Shown: positions 27,601 to 42,600 of the stretch, one piece after another
How the letters are laid out: every line of letters starts with the position of its first letter
Numbering within the stretch: the first letter of the stretch is position 1
The notes under the pieces: model-generated
Seen by the model: only the letters and a program-made list of their open reading frames with translations
The model's database searches: none
Told to the model about the DNA's origin: nothing
NCBI RefSeq assembly: GCF_905404315.1
Contig: NC_066277.1
Coordinates: 14,407,501 to 14,471,500 of the forward strand
DNA: 64,000 bases
DNA from: Leptidea sinapis
Taxonomy: Eukaryota; Arthropoda; Insecta; Lepidoptera; Pieridae
Reading direction: 5' to 3'
Translations under genes and position numbers: made by a program

Positions 27601-30600
27601 TAAAGTCGTCAAAAATGTCCAAGCGTTGTATATACTTACCCCCTTATTCAAAATAGTCTGCTAACTTAAAGCATTGCTAATTCTCACTCTGTCTTCTTCT
27701 ATTGACCTAAGTCAGAATGAGAAAAAACACTCCTAAGCGGCTGTTTAAAGTTAGCATAGGCTAATGTATAAGTATATACAACGCTCGGACAATCAATGTA
27801 TGTTTTAATGTTATCTACATACATTCAAAGTAACACCTTATTTCGTGGCAGTAATGCTTAAAGTCTATTGTATAGTTTATACGCCCATAAGAAGTAGTAA
27901 CACTACGTCACGCGCTAGTAAGACGCGAACACGAGACAAGAACATTTTGTTCTAGAAATTGAAATGTAATTGGCACTCACCTGAAATACTATATATTTGG
28001 ACAGTTTCTCACTGAACATTTGGTAATAGCGTGGCGTTGTTTTCAAAGCGAGGTCGTAACGCAACTAAACGAAAACTGCCTAATAGACGATTTTGAGCGT
28101 GATTGCGAGTTTAGCTGTTTATTGTACGTCAATACTGAGACTGCGCAAACGCTTCTTGATCAACATTATTTTGTGTAACAACGTAACTCAAAATATTTAA
28201 GAATTTCAAACAAATTTAATTTGCTAAAAAAAACATTTATTTATTAGGAAGACCAACAGCTATTAGCTACCTTATATGTTAATTTACATAACTGTGACCC
28301 AATTATAGGTCTCCGCCAGTAGTTACAGAATAATTAATTTCAACGATACTAATAAACACTAAAGTAAACTAATAAAATACAATGCACAATTTAAATCAAT
28401 TAAATAATTAAAACAGTTATTACACAAGTAAAGATTCAGTGACATTACAGTACTACTTTTAACTACTATCTTAATACTTATTGACATGAAGTTAGTCTGG
28501 AAAAGATCGATTGTATTATCACTACATAATTTATTAAAATTATTACTTGCTCGCCAAAGGAATGTATTTTGTCTATAGTTGGTACTAGTATGAGGAAGAT
28601 ATAAAAGTGGGTTGAACCTAAGCGGCCTAGAATGTATTTAGAGTACATTCCACGGGGGTGTTAAGTAATCGCGCACACGGGGTAGAATTATTAACTCACA
28701 CAATATGGCTGAGGTCGAGAGTCCGTTCAGGCTGGTCAGGGTACCGTGGTAGAGTGGCACGAGCTCGCTCGGGCACGCAGCGAAAAGACTTGCGCAACGT
28801 AGCTCCTATTTGCTTCGATGGTGATTTCTGCAAAAAAAACTATAATTAAAACAGAGAGAGATGACCGAAACATAACTCCGTGAAGCTCCTCCGTAAATTC
28901 CAGCGAGAGGTTTTACCAGTGGGAGGTTCCTTTGCACAGGAAGCCGGCTAGATTATGGGTACCACAACGGCGCCTTTTTCTGCCGCGAACCAGTATGTGT
29001 AGACATTACTGTGTTTCAGTCTGAAGGGAGCCGTGGCTAGTGAAATTACTGGGCAAATGAGACTTAAAATCTGATGTGTCAAGGTGACGAGCCCAATTGT
29101 AGTGCCGCTCAGAATATTTGGGTTTTACAAGAATCCTGAGCAGCACTGCATTGTAATGGGTAAGGCGTATCAATTACCATCAGCTGAACGTTACGCTTGT
29201 CCCATCCCTTAATTTCATAAAGGCTGTGCCACTCAGGATTTTTGAAAAACCCAAAAATTCTGAACGGCACTACAATTGCGCTCATCACCTTGAGACATAA
29301 GATGTTAAGTCTCATTCGCCAGTAATTTCAATAGCTACGGCGCCCTTCAGACCGAAACATAGTAATGTTTACACATTACTGATTCATGGCAGAAATAGGC
29401 GCCGTTGTGGTACCCATTAAGCCGGCATCCCTGTGCAAAGGAGCCGCTGGTAAAAGGATTCATTTGCAACAGCTCTTCGGAACACTCCCCGAGATAAACC
29501 CGTTAGACGACGCACGTTTATTAAAAAAAAATGTGAGCCGTCACGGGACGCCTGGCAGATGTGAAACATCGACATTGTTTTGTAAAAGTAATATGCAGAA
29601 AAGAACATATTGTGATAGGAACTAATATAATAGTGATAGGATCATAATGATAAAATAAAATATTACGATTTTTTTCCAGATAACGATAGAATAAACATTT
29701 ATTTTCATTAAATACAAAAATTTACGAATTTATTTCAAATCGTGACTACTTAATTCGTTTTATCAGTGACTTCGGTAATAGTTATATTCAATGTTGCCTC
29801 TGAGGACGGTATTACTGTGACAAGGCGACGCGTCGCCACGGCATGCGTCGCCACGCCAGAAATCGGTTTTACGTGCGGCTATAGATGTTTCACATCAAAA
29901 AGGATTCGTACGCGCGTTTATCTGTACAGGTTTTTATTTTTTTTATGGAATAGGAGGGTGGAGGGATGGCCTCCGGTCCTCGACACTAACCTATGCGAAA
30001 TATAGCGGCACGAGGCCGCTACTTCACGCCGGTATTCTGTGCGAGTGTGGTAATTAACCCGGACGAGTCTGGCCCGATTGTGCTGACGTCAAAAGACGGC
30101 AGCGTGACTCTCCCACTTCTAAAAAGCCCTTAGTCGCCTCTTACGACACCCATGGGCCTGGGACGCCCCTATTCTTTTTACGCCCCGGGGAAAGTACAGG
30201 GCGTACCCTTTTAATATTAAAGTGGTAATGACTCACGTAGGTGGCGTACTCCTTGACCTCGTGTTCGTTATTGTGCGGCGGCGTCACGTGACCGCGCCAG
30301 AAGCAGTCCTGGCACAGCGTATACGCGGCGCAACGCGTACAGCGGTACCGGAACCCGCTCAGAGACCCGCGCCGGCACACGCTGCAAGCCAGCGGGTGGA
30401 CCACTGCAACCACGGGAATACATGCCATAATCCAGATGGTGGGGATTATATCGTCATTTGAGGCGTGTCGTGCGAAGGTGGAATTCGGCGGCAGGAATCA
30501 GATGAAACAACTCTTCGGATCACACCCCGTGATAAATAAGTTAGAAGACGCACATTTATTTAAAAATAATAGTTTAAAAAAAAACTAAAGAACACATTGA

Positions 30601-33600
30601 TATAAAATTCAACTAAAAAATAGAAAACTATTATTTATTTTTTAGTTATCTTTTTCAGATTGAATGAAGGGATTTTAATATTTGCGAATAAAAATATTTT
30701 AGTTATATTGAAGGATCACTTAATTCAGCTAGCCCGAGATCCCCGAACTAGCTCTTATAATAATTAGATCAGTTAAATCACGCATTAATAATTTATGATG
30801 GAAATATAAATTCACCGCCATCTACCTATTCGCTTCTAAACGAATTAGATACTTTAATTTTGTGGAACTGTCTTGACATGTCGCGCGTTTCCTTTGTAGT
30901 TTACAATAAATTACTAGATGGCGCGATATTTTTAAATAAATAAATCGCTTATTAGTGATTTAATAATTATATAAATTAACAATAATCATATTTTGCAATT
31001 GAAAAATTGAATAATTTTATCAAATTAGTGTAATGTCATCGGTCCTCGATAAATCTACAAAGTTTGAACGAAATCTAGCCGTTTAAAGTGGGTCAAAATC
31101 GCGCCCAAAGAAGTCGGTTACAAACATACAAGTGAAGCTAATATAAAGCGTGTAAAAAGGGTTCGACTATCACTGCGACCAATAAATACCACGTAATATA
31201 AGGCGAGACTGCTTAAGTAAAAATTGAAATTTAGTTTAGTTTTAAAAAAAAATTTTATGAACCGTTCGAGTGACGTCGTCATAAAATGTAGTATGCTTAT
31301 GAGCCGGTTATCAACTTTAAAGTAGATCCTGTAGATGAAGCCACAACCTCAGAACTGAACAAGACATACAAGATTTTATGACGATACGACACTCGAGAAG
31401 AGTTAGCTTTGGAAGAGCACTCGCACGGAACGCGAGAGGTCGTGGATTCCACTCCCGCTTCATTCATAAAATTATGTTTTTAAATTTTATTTGTGTATTA
31501 ATCCTAGAAGTGAGGTTAATCACTTTAAAAGCATAACACTCTTTAAAAAGGCAATAGTAAAATTTTTAAATCTTAAAATTTTCGATATGTAACATTTAAA
31601 TTTTTGTGACAATGAGATAATACGCAATGCTAAAATGAGTTTCAGAATGCACCGAATCGCATTGTTTATATTTTTAACGCGGAGTAATTCCCGGATGAAT
31701 GGTCACGTGGAGTTCGAAATTTAGATCACTTTGCCTCAAGCTCGCAGCAAAAACGAGTTTTCACGTAGCAATAGCGCCCTTTATGTGATGGTGAGGTGAA
31801 AATAACTATTTCAGTTTTATTTGTGTAAAACCTGGATTTCTTTTTTGTGAAACATATAATTGTATTAGATTTAAATAAAATATCCCCAGAACGGTTTTAC
31901 CTCTTTTAATTCGATCAACCATTTTAACAATTATAATTTCGTTTTATTTCAAAAGTGATATTATAGTTTATATATACACTTCTGGGATTAATAATACAAA
32001 TTGAATTTGTAACCAAAATGTATGGACGTTGCGGGACTTGAACCAACGCCTCTCGGATTCTGTTCGAGCGCTCTTACCAACTGAGCCAACCGTTCGAGTG
32101 AGGCTCAAAACCCCGTTTTAGGGATTTGTCTAAAACGCAAATATTTACCATTCTCGACGCTGGCTAGCCGGTGAAGTAAGGGCAGCCAGACGAGACACGG
32201 GGGTCCAGGATCCGACATCAGCGTATCCAGGAAGTCATTCACAGTGACTTTGTTGTTCTGTTGACAAACACACGTACAGTCAGGGGATATAAGTTTATTG
32301 TAGTTGTTGTATATTGCAGTAAGTTTTGCTTACTTCGATCTTATTTATAACATAACGGACGAGACGAGCAGGACGTTCAGCTGATGGTAATTGATACGCC
32401 CTGCCCATTACAATGCAATGAAATAAACGTTTGTGTGGTAAAGGTTACTATAACATAAATGACTTTCTTAATGATACCACAGATTGGGAATGGAGTGACC
32501 GCCCTCTGGCTATTAAATAATAAGTTTAATTGTACAATATTACTTTGTAAACACATTTATTCGATGAAAAAAAAGCCCGCTGAGCTTGTTGCGGCCATTC
32601 TTCTCAGATCTGAGGCATTCATTTTGGAATGGGTGGTAGTTTTTTGACTTTCAATAAGTGATGTCACATCCTATTTTGGATAAAAATATTTGAATTTGAA
32701 TGCCACTCAGGATTCTTGAAAAACCCAAGTCTTCTCGAAATCGAATCAAGGTGATTATAATTATTGAAGCTATATTCCTTTAGCGCGTTAGGGAAAAAAT
32801 ATCAGAGTGAATTTTTACGATGCGCGCGCACACCGTCACGCAAATTCGACACCATGACGTTAGCTGGTCAACTAGACCATTTGTATCATACTTCAGCTAC
32901 CAAAGCCTCGCCTTGTAACTCATATGCCTCATGAACCACAACCAATGGACGTAAATGAAATAAGTTTCAATATATATACAAGTTTTAAAATAAAATATAG
33001 AAAAAAATGTCTCTAATTGCAGTTAAATTATTTTTTACAAAAATAATACACGATAATTGTTGTATTTAATACCTTCTTTATTACAACATTGTTTTTTCCA
33101 CACACCTAAAATAGCACGAGATTTTTTTTATTTATTTAAGGATTTTTGTAACACAATTGGCAATTCCAGAAAAACTTTCCAAACCACAATCATGCCGAAA
33201 TTGAGTTAAGGCGAAGAGAATGCAGAAAACACGCAAACAAGGTGTTTTTAGACAAGTTTTTTGGTGAAAATATAGCATTTCGAGCTATGAACACTACTTA
33301 ATCCTGTTACACATATCCTTAAGTCTTATTTGTAGGTTGCTAATGCTTGCTGTTGGTTATAGTTAACACTCCAGAGCCTTTTTGAACTACCACTTTTCCT
33401 TGCAGTTAAACAAGTTTTTTGGCATGGAAAAGCGCATTATTTTAGTACAACTCTCAGAAATGTTATTCTTATAGCTTGTCCTTTTCTGTGTAGGTATATT
33501 TATTCAGATTAGTTATGAATAACGAGGATCGTAAGCATATAAAGGCCGGCCGAAGCCATAATAAGAGGCGGGCCGGAAGCCGTGAACCCATATCGCTCAA

Positions 33601-36600
33601 GGTCGCTGGCATTTAGTGTCGCCTTAAGAACACAAAACCGGACACGCGATTAATATTAACGGACAGACAAAAAATGGCAGCCCTACTGTCACTCTTTAAA
33701 TGACATCACGACTTACGGCCGTTCCCAATATACTATCTACAGATAGAGATAAATTACTACATTCTACTGTCAGTAATTAGCTGTTAATAATCTGAAGCTG
33801 TCCCAAAATACCCGATAAGTCATTCTTATCGCCTTATATTGGGACGCGTGATTTGCAATTTCCCTACAAACTTATATCGCTGGTAAGCTATACGCCGTCC
33901 CATTGACAGACGTGTTCTGATGAGGTGATTTACCGTCGGTAATTTTTATCTCAAGTAAGAGATAGACTGAATATTGGGAACGGCCATTAGTAATCATTTA
34001 TGGATTACACTTACATTTATTAATCTTTAAACACGAATTCCTTAAAATGTGATGTTTGGAACGTTTTTCACGAACTACCTCCAACTACACACATACTTTT
34101 TTTTCTTCTTGAATGGAAAGTAGTTTTAGTAATGTATACCTGATTGAATATCGACAGTGCCAGCGAATCGTTGTAACTAAACGAAGGTGACTCGTACACA
34201 GCGGCGGGCAGTGATAATACTTCCCTGAGATAATCCGACAGTCTCTTCATAAGCAAGTGTCCATTGCCATCAGACAGTTGGGAAAATATATCTGAAAACA
34301 TACAAATTCTGTTTAATTTGACCCGATAGTGTTCGCTGTGATAGTGACGCTGTTCTGTCAAAAGAAAAATATCGCAATGAAATTCGACACGAGAAGAAAA
34401 TATCGACGACATTATAGTACGGTAAACAATGCTTTTTTAGGCCATAGAGAATAGTAGATTGTTAACCAAGGGTCGAAAGAAACAATTCCCGAGGTACCTA
34501 TTTAGACTTACTATAGTCCGAGTAGGAATTGATTCTTTTACCCGTGTTAAGCACTTTACTTTTCATTTCGAATATGAGGAAGATAAAAGTAGTTGTTTAT
34601 CTAAACTATTTATTGATAATATGTAATAATATTAGTAGTACCTATTTAAAATTATTTGTCAAATTAGGACAATATATGTCGACTTTTTAAATTTTAAATA
34701 TGGAATTCACCGCGTAATTGTTGCGGCTTATTCTGTTCAAAGAAGTTTACGCTATGTTCACACTGGCTGTTTAGAAAGGCACATGGCCGCAGTATTGTTT
34801 TTAATTAGTTCGTTACATAAAACTCTTCACAGCTGACAACAGTTCTATTTTCAAAGTTCATTCCGGCCCTCAGGTAGGAAGTAATTTGTATGAGTTTTTC
34901 CCTCTCTATGCAGGGAAGCAGCATTTTCCACCCAATAATCCGATAAAAATAACATTACTTTCCGAGTATGAGAAATGAAAAATGCTTTTTCAAAGACTCA
35001 ATAAGGTAGATGCTGTAGATGAAGCCACAACCTGAGAGTTGAACAAAGCGTACAATAGTACAAGCGTATATATATATAAATGAATTGCTGTTCGTTAGTC
35101 TCGCTAAAACTCGAGAACGGCTGGACCGATTTGGCTAATATTGGTCTTGAATTATTTGTGGAAGTCCAGGGAAGGTTTAAAAGGTGAATAAATATGAAAG
35201 TGTTAGGAATTAAATAAAAACAACAATTTTGTTTTTCCCTTGATGTGTCCCCGTCGTCCGATATTTGTTTTGTATGGACATATTTTCTATGAGAGAATTT
35301 ATTGACGCACGGTTTGACAGTTCTGCTGTGAAACAATTTCATTACAACAACAGGGTGCATATTTTACGAAATAATTCTTGATGTTATGAAATATTATTGA
35401 CAAATTCATAAAAAACAGTATTTTATTTATTATATACTGAACAACGTCTGTCGGGTCAACTAGTTTAAAATAAAAACCTCAATATTTTTCTTTTGTAAAT
35501 ACTTTTGTTATAATATTTGGTGTTTTCTAAAGATCTCTACTTCTTATCCTCCGTATGATTACAGGTGATTTGTATTTGTTTTAAAAAAAAATTTTTCGCC
35601 CATTCATTTAATATAATGTCGCCCTACTGGGCGAGTCATCTGCTCCTAAATTACAACTTATCCCCATAAATGTTAGTATACTTACATCTCAGTTTGTCCA
35701 TTAGTTTTCCAGCACACATAGTAGCCAGCGCTACTTTGATTGAAAATACTCGAATCTTGCCAACGTTTTCTCTGAAGCATAAAAAAAATATTTAATATAA
35801 TTTCAGACACGTTCAATACAATACTAAAGTCTCAATACATTCGAATCAATTGCAATGCTTTATACTTACCCCCTTTTTCATAATGGTCCGCTAACTTTAA
35901 ACAGCCGCTTAGGAGTGTTTTTTCTCATTCTGACTTAGGTCAATAGAAGAAGACAGAGTGAGAATAAGCAATTCTTTATGTTAGCAGACTATTATGAATA
36001 AGGGGGTTATACCTTAAGCCGTTCCCGCCCGCTGAGCTGGGCGAATTTTACAAGGAAATAAATTAAATTTTATTCATCTTATTACAAATACAATAAAAAT
36101 ACATACATACATACATACACTCACGCCTTGTTTCCGTCGGCGTAGGCAGAGACAATAGAATGCCACTTGCCAATAAAAAAAATAAGTAGCCATAAACCAT
36201 CTAGGATAAATTTCGAATCGAATGGTTATGAATTCATGTCGATACGATCAGTCGATTAGGCGTGAAAGAGCCTCAAGCAAGGACCATTTTCATTATATAT
36301 CTATATATATAAAAATGAATTGCTGTTCGTTAGTCTCGCTAAAACTCGAGAACGGCAGAACCGATTTGGCTAATTTTGGTCTTGAATTATTTGTGGAAGT
36401 CCAGGGAAGGTTTAATAGGTGAATAAATATGAAAATGTTCGGAATTAAATACAAACAACAATTTTGTTTTTCCTTTGACGTGTCCCCCGTCGTCCGATAT
36501 TTGTTTTGTATGGACATATTTTCTATGAGAGAATTTATTGACGCACGGTTTGACAGTTCTGCTGTGAAACAATTTCATTACAACAACAGGGAGCATATTT

Positions 36601-39600
36601 TACGAAATAATTCTTGATGATATGATATATTATTGACAAATTAATAAAAAACATTATTTTATTTATTATATACAGGACAACGTCTGTCGGGTCAACTAGT
36701 ATTATATAATAATATATAATTATATAGAATTTTCAAAATTTAAATTTAGTTTAGTAAGAAACGTGCCGTAATTTGACATAAGTTTGAAATAGTAGTGGCG
36801 ATTGGCGGATTGGCGAAGAAGTATTATCGGGCTACGTTTGAAAGCGAAAAGTTGCTAAAAACGTAGTGGATTTCGGCTATCTCCGTTTTAAACAAGATTA
36901 CAGATAGAAGACTAGGTAGAAAAAAATTGCAACTAAATGAAAAAAGAAATCAAAGATTCTATAAAAAAATAAATTTGACAGAGGCACATCCGTTAACGCA
37001 AATGAAAATTGTAGCAAATGAAACAATAGAATATAATAATAATGAAATAAAGAACAAAAACTAATGACATATATCTTGCAGTACTGAATTCGGACTTTGA
37101 TATTATAGTGTTCACAGAAACACAGCGGAGTATTGAATAATGAGTTTATTGATGATAGATATAATGTGTTTCGTCGAGATCGTGAATCTAGCGAGTCATG
37201 CAAATTGGATGGAGGGGGAGTATTAATTGCTATTTCTAGAAAATATAAATGCTACAGGGTAGATTTGTGGGAATCTGATCATGAAGACCTCTGGGTTAAT
37301 ATGGTCCTAAACTCAATAACTATTTCGATATGTGCAGTATATATACCTTCACCGCTTAAATATGGAACTATTGAAGGTTTCATAAAGAATGTAGAACATA
37401 CTATTATAAATGACCAATTACAAGTGATAGTGCTTGGTGATTTCAATATTCCATCCATAAAATTGAGTTATGAAGATACTCACGGCACAAGAATGACCCC
37501 ATCCAATAGTGGTCCTGTAGTTACAATTATCAATGATTTTATGGCACTAACAAATCTATCACAGTATAACTGCATATGTAACGCATACGGTAAAATATTA
37601 GATCTTGTTTTCTGCAACTTTAATAATATAAAAATAGTACAAAGTGACTTTTCTGCTTGCTCTATAGATAAGTATCATCCGCCTCTTGAAATAAACTTTA
37701 AAATAGATGATAAAGAAGCTTTGCTGTCTCCTAATGTGATCATAAAATGTAATTTTGGAAACGCTGATTATGAAGGCATCAATGACAATCTTGAGGGTCT
37801 TAATTGGTCGTCTCTTTTCAGTGAGTGTCAAACTGTAAATCATATGACAATGATATTTTATGCAGAGCTGCGTAAAATAATTGAAAAATGTGTGCCTAAG
37901 AAAAAAATTTAAAATAAAAGTTGTTATCCTGTTTGGTATTCAAAAAACTTAATTAAAAGATTAGCTGAGAAGAATAAATATAGAAAACTGTACTTAAAAT
38001 ATTGTAATCCTATGGATGAAATTGAATTTATGTTATTACGAGAAATATGTGAAAAAATTATTAATTTAGATTATAAAAACTATTTAGAAAGGGTAGAACA
38101 TAATATTAAATTAAATCCTAAATTTTTTCATTCTTACTTAAAACAAAAGCGTAATAATAAATGTGACTATCCTGCTCTTATGTCTTTTAATGGTTACTCA
38201 TTCACTGATGGCTTGGATATTTGCAATCAATTCGCAAATCACTTTTCAAATATGTACATAATGTCAGACAAAATATTAAAAACAGAACCATCTATTAATA
38301 CAAATTCCATACATAACTCACAATTAGACAGTATCAACATAACTAAAATGGATGTTATAAAACTATTAAAAGGCCTTGATGTTAATAAAGGGCCCGGACC
38401 AGACGATATACCACCCATATTTGCTAAACGTTGTTCTGTTTTCCTAGCAGAACCGTTATTGCTAATATTTAACAAATCTTTGTGTGACGGTGAATTCCCA
38501 AGTATTTGGAAAAGAGCCAGGGTAGTTCCCGTATTCAAAAGTGGGGATCGAAAAGACATAGCAAAGTACAGACCAACATGTATTTTATCAATATTTTCTA
38601 AAGTTTTTGAAAAATTAATTTGTCCGCTATTTGTCATGGTACATGAAACCAGTGATGTCAGAAAACCAGCACGGGTTCATTAAAAAAAGATCAACTATGT
38701 CTAATTTAGCCTTCTTTGTGGATGACGTAACAATGGCTCTGGATAATACAGCTCAAGTAGATTGTGTTTACGCGGACCTATCAAAGGCGTTTGATGTAGT
38801 TGATCACTATATTTTGTTAGAGAAACTCCGGAGATACGGTATCTGCAGGATTCTACTTAGCTGGTTTGAGTCGTACTTAACGAATCGCAAAATGAATGTG
38901 GTTTTAGGAGGATATCAGTCCCACACATTTGTTGCGACGTCAGGAGTACCACAGGGCTCCAATCTTGGGCCCTTGTTATTTGGAATATTCATAAACGATA
39001 TTATTGAATGTTTCAAGTACTGTCAGTTCCAAATATATGCTGATGACCTAAAGATATACAGTAAGATTAATGACATATGTGATTCGATTCATATGACTTG
39101 GATAGACTTTCTGATTGGTGCGATCTCAATAATTTAAAATTAAATCACTTGAAATGCAAAAGCATAACCTTCAGCAGAAAAATTAAAAATGTTGAGTTCG
39201 ATTATAGTATCAAAAACAACATTTTAGAAAAAGTAAATCAAATAAAAGATCTTGGCGTGATCGTAGATTATAAATTAAGCTTTATACCTCATATTGACCA
39301 TATAGTTAAAAATTCACTAAAATTGTTGGGATTCATCATCAGGAATACAAAGGCATTTAGAAAGTCTTCTACTAAACTAGCACTTTTTAATTCGCTTGTT
39401 CGAAGCAGACTTGAATACTGTTCTATTGCATGGAACCCATATTATCAAATTCATAAAAATAGGGTAGAGAGAGTCCAGAAGAAGTTCTTACGGCACCTAG
39501 CATACAAGGATAAAATACATAAAAAGGTTAACACCTACACTGATCTTTTAAAATTTTATAAAGCGTCGTCACTGTCTGATCGCAGGGACTTAATTGATCT

Positions 39601-42600
39601 CTCTTTCCTAAAAAATGTTATAGATGGAGGAGTCGATTGCCCAAATCTGTTGAGTAGGGTTCAATTGGCGGTACCAAAGCGTAATGCTAGGTCACATGTT
39701 CTCAAAAAACTAACGTTCAGGCCTAGATTAACTAGATCGAACCTAGGCAGATCCGCCCCTTTGTATAGAATAGTTGTCACCTACAACAACTTGGTTAAAA
39801 GAGCTGGTATAGATATTTTTCAGCACTCTGCCACATGTTTCAAAAAAGAAATCAAAAAAATTATGAAAGTACTGCAAGATGGTTAGTCATTGTTCGTAGT
39901 TATTGTTTTATTCTTTAGTTTTTTCTTGGTTATTAAGTAAGAACATAGTTATTTTATTGTTTTATCAGCCTTTTGCTTGTGGCTTTAATTTGTAAAATTT
40001 TTATCAAAAATTGTTTTCAAAAGTTTTAGTTTAACAAAGGATGTATATAATACTATTAAGCATGTCGAGTTAGCCTGTAAGTGGAGTATACAACATTATA
40101 AAAGAATGTTTAAATGTATCTGTAGATTAAGGTAGTTGTATGCACGTTGGCTTCCTAATAAATAAATAAATAAATAGAATATGTTAAAGAATACGTTTAC
40201 TTAGGACAACTAGCGTCATTTTAAAATAATACAGAGAAGAAAACACACCGAGGGATAACTTTATACTGGAGAAAGTATTGGGGGTTAGAAGAAATAATGA
40301 AAAATAATAAAATAAAAATAAATATTAAATAGAAACTGTATGAAGTAACAGTACTACCGTGTGTTACATATGGTTGCCAGACGTGGTCAATAAGGCAAGA
40401 AGACGGAAAGAAAATTTCTGAATGTCAGCGAAAAATGGTAAGGAGTATTCTTGGGTCTAAGGCTAGATAAAATTAGTAATGAAAACATAAGAAGAAAAAC
40501 AAAAATAGTAGATGCACAGAACAGAATAAGGCTCCTTAAATGGCATTGGGCAGGACATATTTGTAGGATGGAAAATAATAGATGGACGAAGCGCTTAACA
40601 GAGTGGGTACCACGAGAGGAAAAAAGGGAGACCACGTAAGAGATGGAGGACATCTTAAACGACGACGATGTGGATCCCATTGGATGCGGACGGCACGGGA
40701 AAGAGATGTTTGGAAAGATTTAGGAGAGGCCTACGCTACAGAAGCGACTACTACTTTTAAATTTTAATAAAATTACAGTAAACTAGTATAATAACCTATT
40801 AAATTAATTAAAAGTCATATATATAGTTCTAACTAGAGAAAGATGTTAATTAATGCTGTAGTACAAAAATAAAGGCTTATTTTATTTTTTTATACATGCG
40901 TTGACGTCCGTAAAGGACCGTCCTTCGAGACAAGTTCTTCTTGGGAAACACACTCAACGTTTCGAGAAAAACACCACTAAAAATACTTATAAGTCGATAC
41001 GATATGAGAATGAGAGAGAGAGGCTAAATTTATTCGTCCATTATTAGGACAGGCAAAGGGTTCAAGCCCATACAGCCGTATTCATTATTTAATAAATAAT
41101 TGTCAAAGCCATATTTGCAAGACTTTTATACAATTGTTCTTTCTAAAAAACGTAGAATAGCATGAGGAATAAATCATTTTAATCATTTTTGCTTCGTTAG
41201 GCCAAAGAAGAAAGAAGCATGCATGAAGAAAAACTTGTGTGCATACATAAGTACACAAACGCTTTATTTATTATTTTCTTTTATAAAATATGTGTTGTGC
41301 ATTGCTTATAATACTCTAGGTTCCCTAATCGCGTACAAGAACACCATACAGGTAGTTGAAATAATTTTCTAACAATAGTAAAGTGGAAATCCGCCAGAGA
41401 CAACACATTTTCTATATCCTGAGGAAATAGGTGGTGTGACACAGGAAATCCTAGGGGTCGATCGACTATCGACTATATATGCTTCATATGACAAAAGAAA
41501 ACATAATAATGAATTTTATTATTAAATTGCCCTTTAATGCAACCTTCTTTGTACAATTTTATGCATCCTGAATTTCCCCGCCCAACTTCATTTAAATGTC
41601 TCCTTTCCCTAGTTTTCACTCCTTTTGTAAATATTTTGTGTAAATATATTGAAATAAACAAGATTAAGTTTAAATATCACTAAGTACTTATATTTCCTAA
41701 TTTAAGTAATTATATTTGTGTATGTTCTTTATAGTCTAACAGCATGAATATTTGTTTATGGGACATTAGAAAATAAAACAAATACCCTAAGCTGGGTGGT
41801 CTACCTTAATGTGCCATTGGCACACTTGTGGTATACCTTCCACAGAAGCCACAGTTTGAAGAATAGAAAAGACTAATTAATTTACACTAATATTAAATAC
41901 ATATTCTTCTTTGAGATGTTGAATCAATCTAAAATTTCACTAATATATTGTAGCATGAGTGTATCAATAACAAACAGATTATTTTTTAAAACAACATTTT
42001 GAAAGAAATTTTGATATTGAGACCACTACCATAATCATGTAGCTTTCTTAAAAATGAATGTGGAAAGTTGCAATAATATTGAATAAACTTTTTCTTTTAT
42101 GAGAAATAGTGACGAGAAGATGGTGATAAGTCAAGTTAGATAGGACGATGTTAAGTCTCACTAGCCCAGTAATTTAATTAGCTACGACACACAAATAGTT
42201 GAACTGTTGTCTCTCACCACCAACCCCCGGTTGGGTCTTTGTCCACCACATACCAATGTGTTTTTGCTGTTCTAATTCATAAGTAAATTAATATAAATTT
42301 AATAATAATAATTTATAATAATAGTAATTTTCAACGCCATATAAGGTCGGGAACTTTTTCAAATTCAAATATTTTTATTCAAAATAGGATTTAAAATCAC
42401 TTATTCAACGTCAAAACCTACCACCACCCATTCAAAAGAGACTGCCTCGGACCTGAGAAGAATGGGCGCAAGAAACTCAGCGGGCATTTTTTTTAAAAAT
42501 AAAATATGGATTACAATGTGATATCGTACAATAAACATTTATAATTAAAGAGCCTGAGGGTGTTCGCTTTATTCCAAGTCCGTGGTGTCATTAAGAAAAT

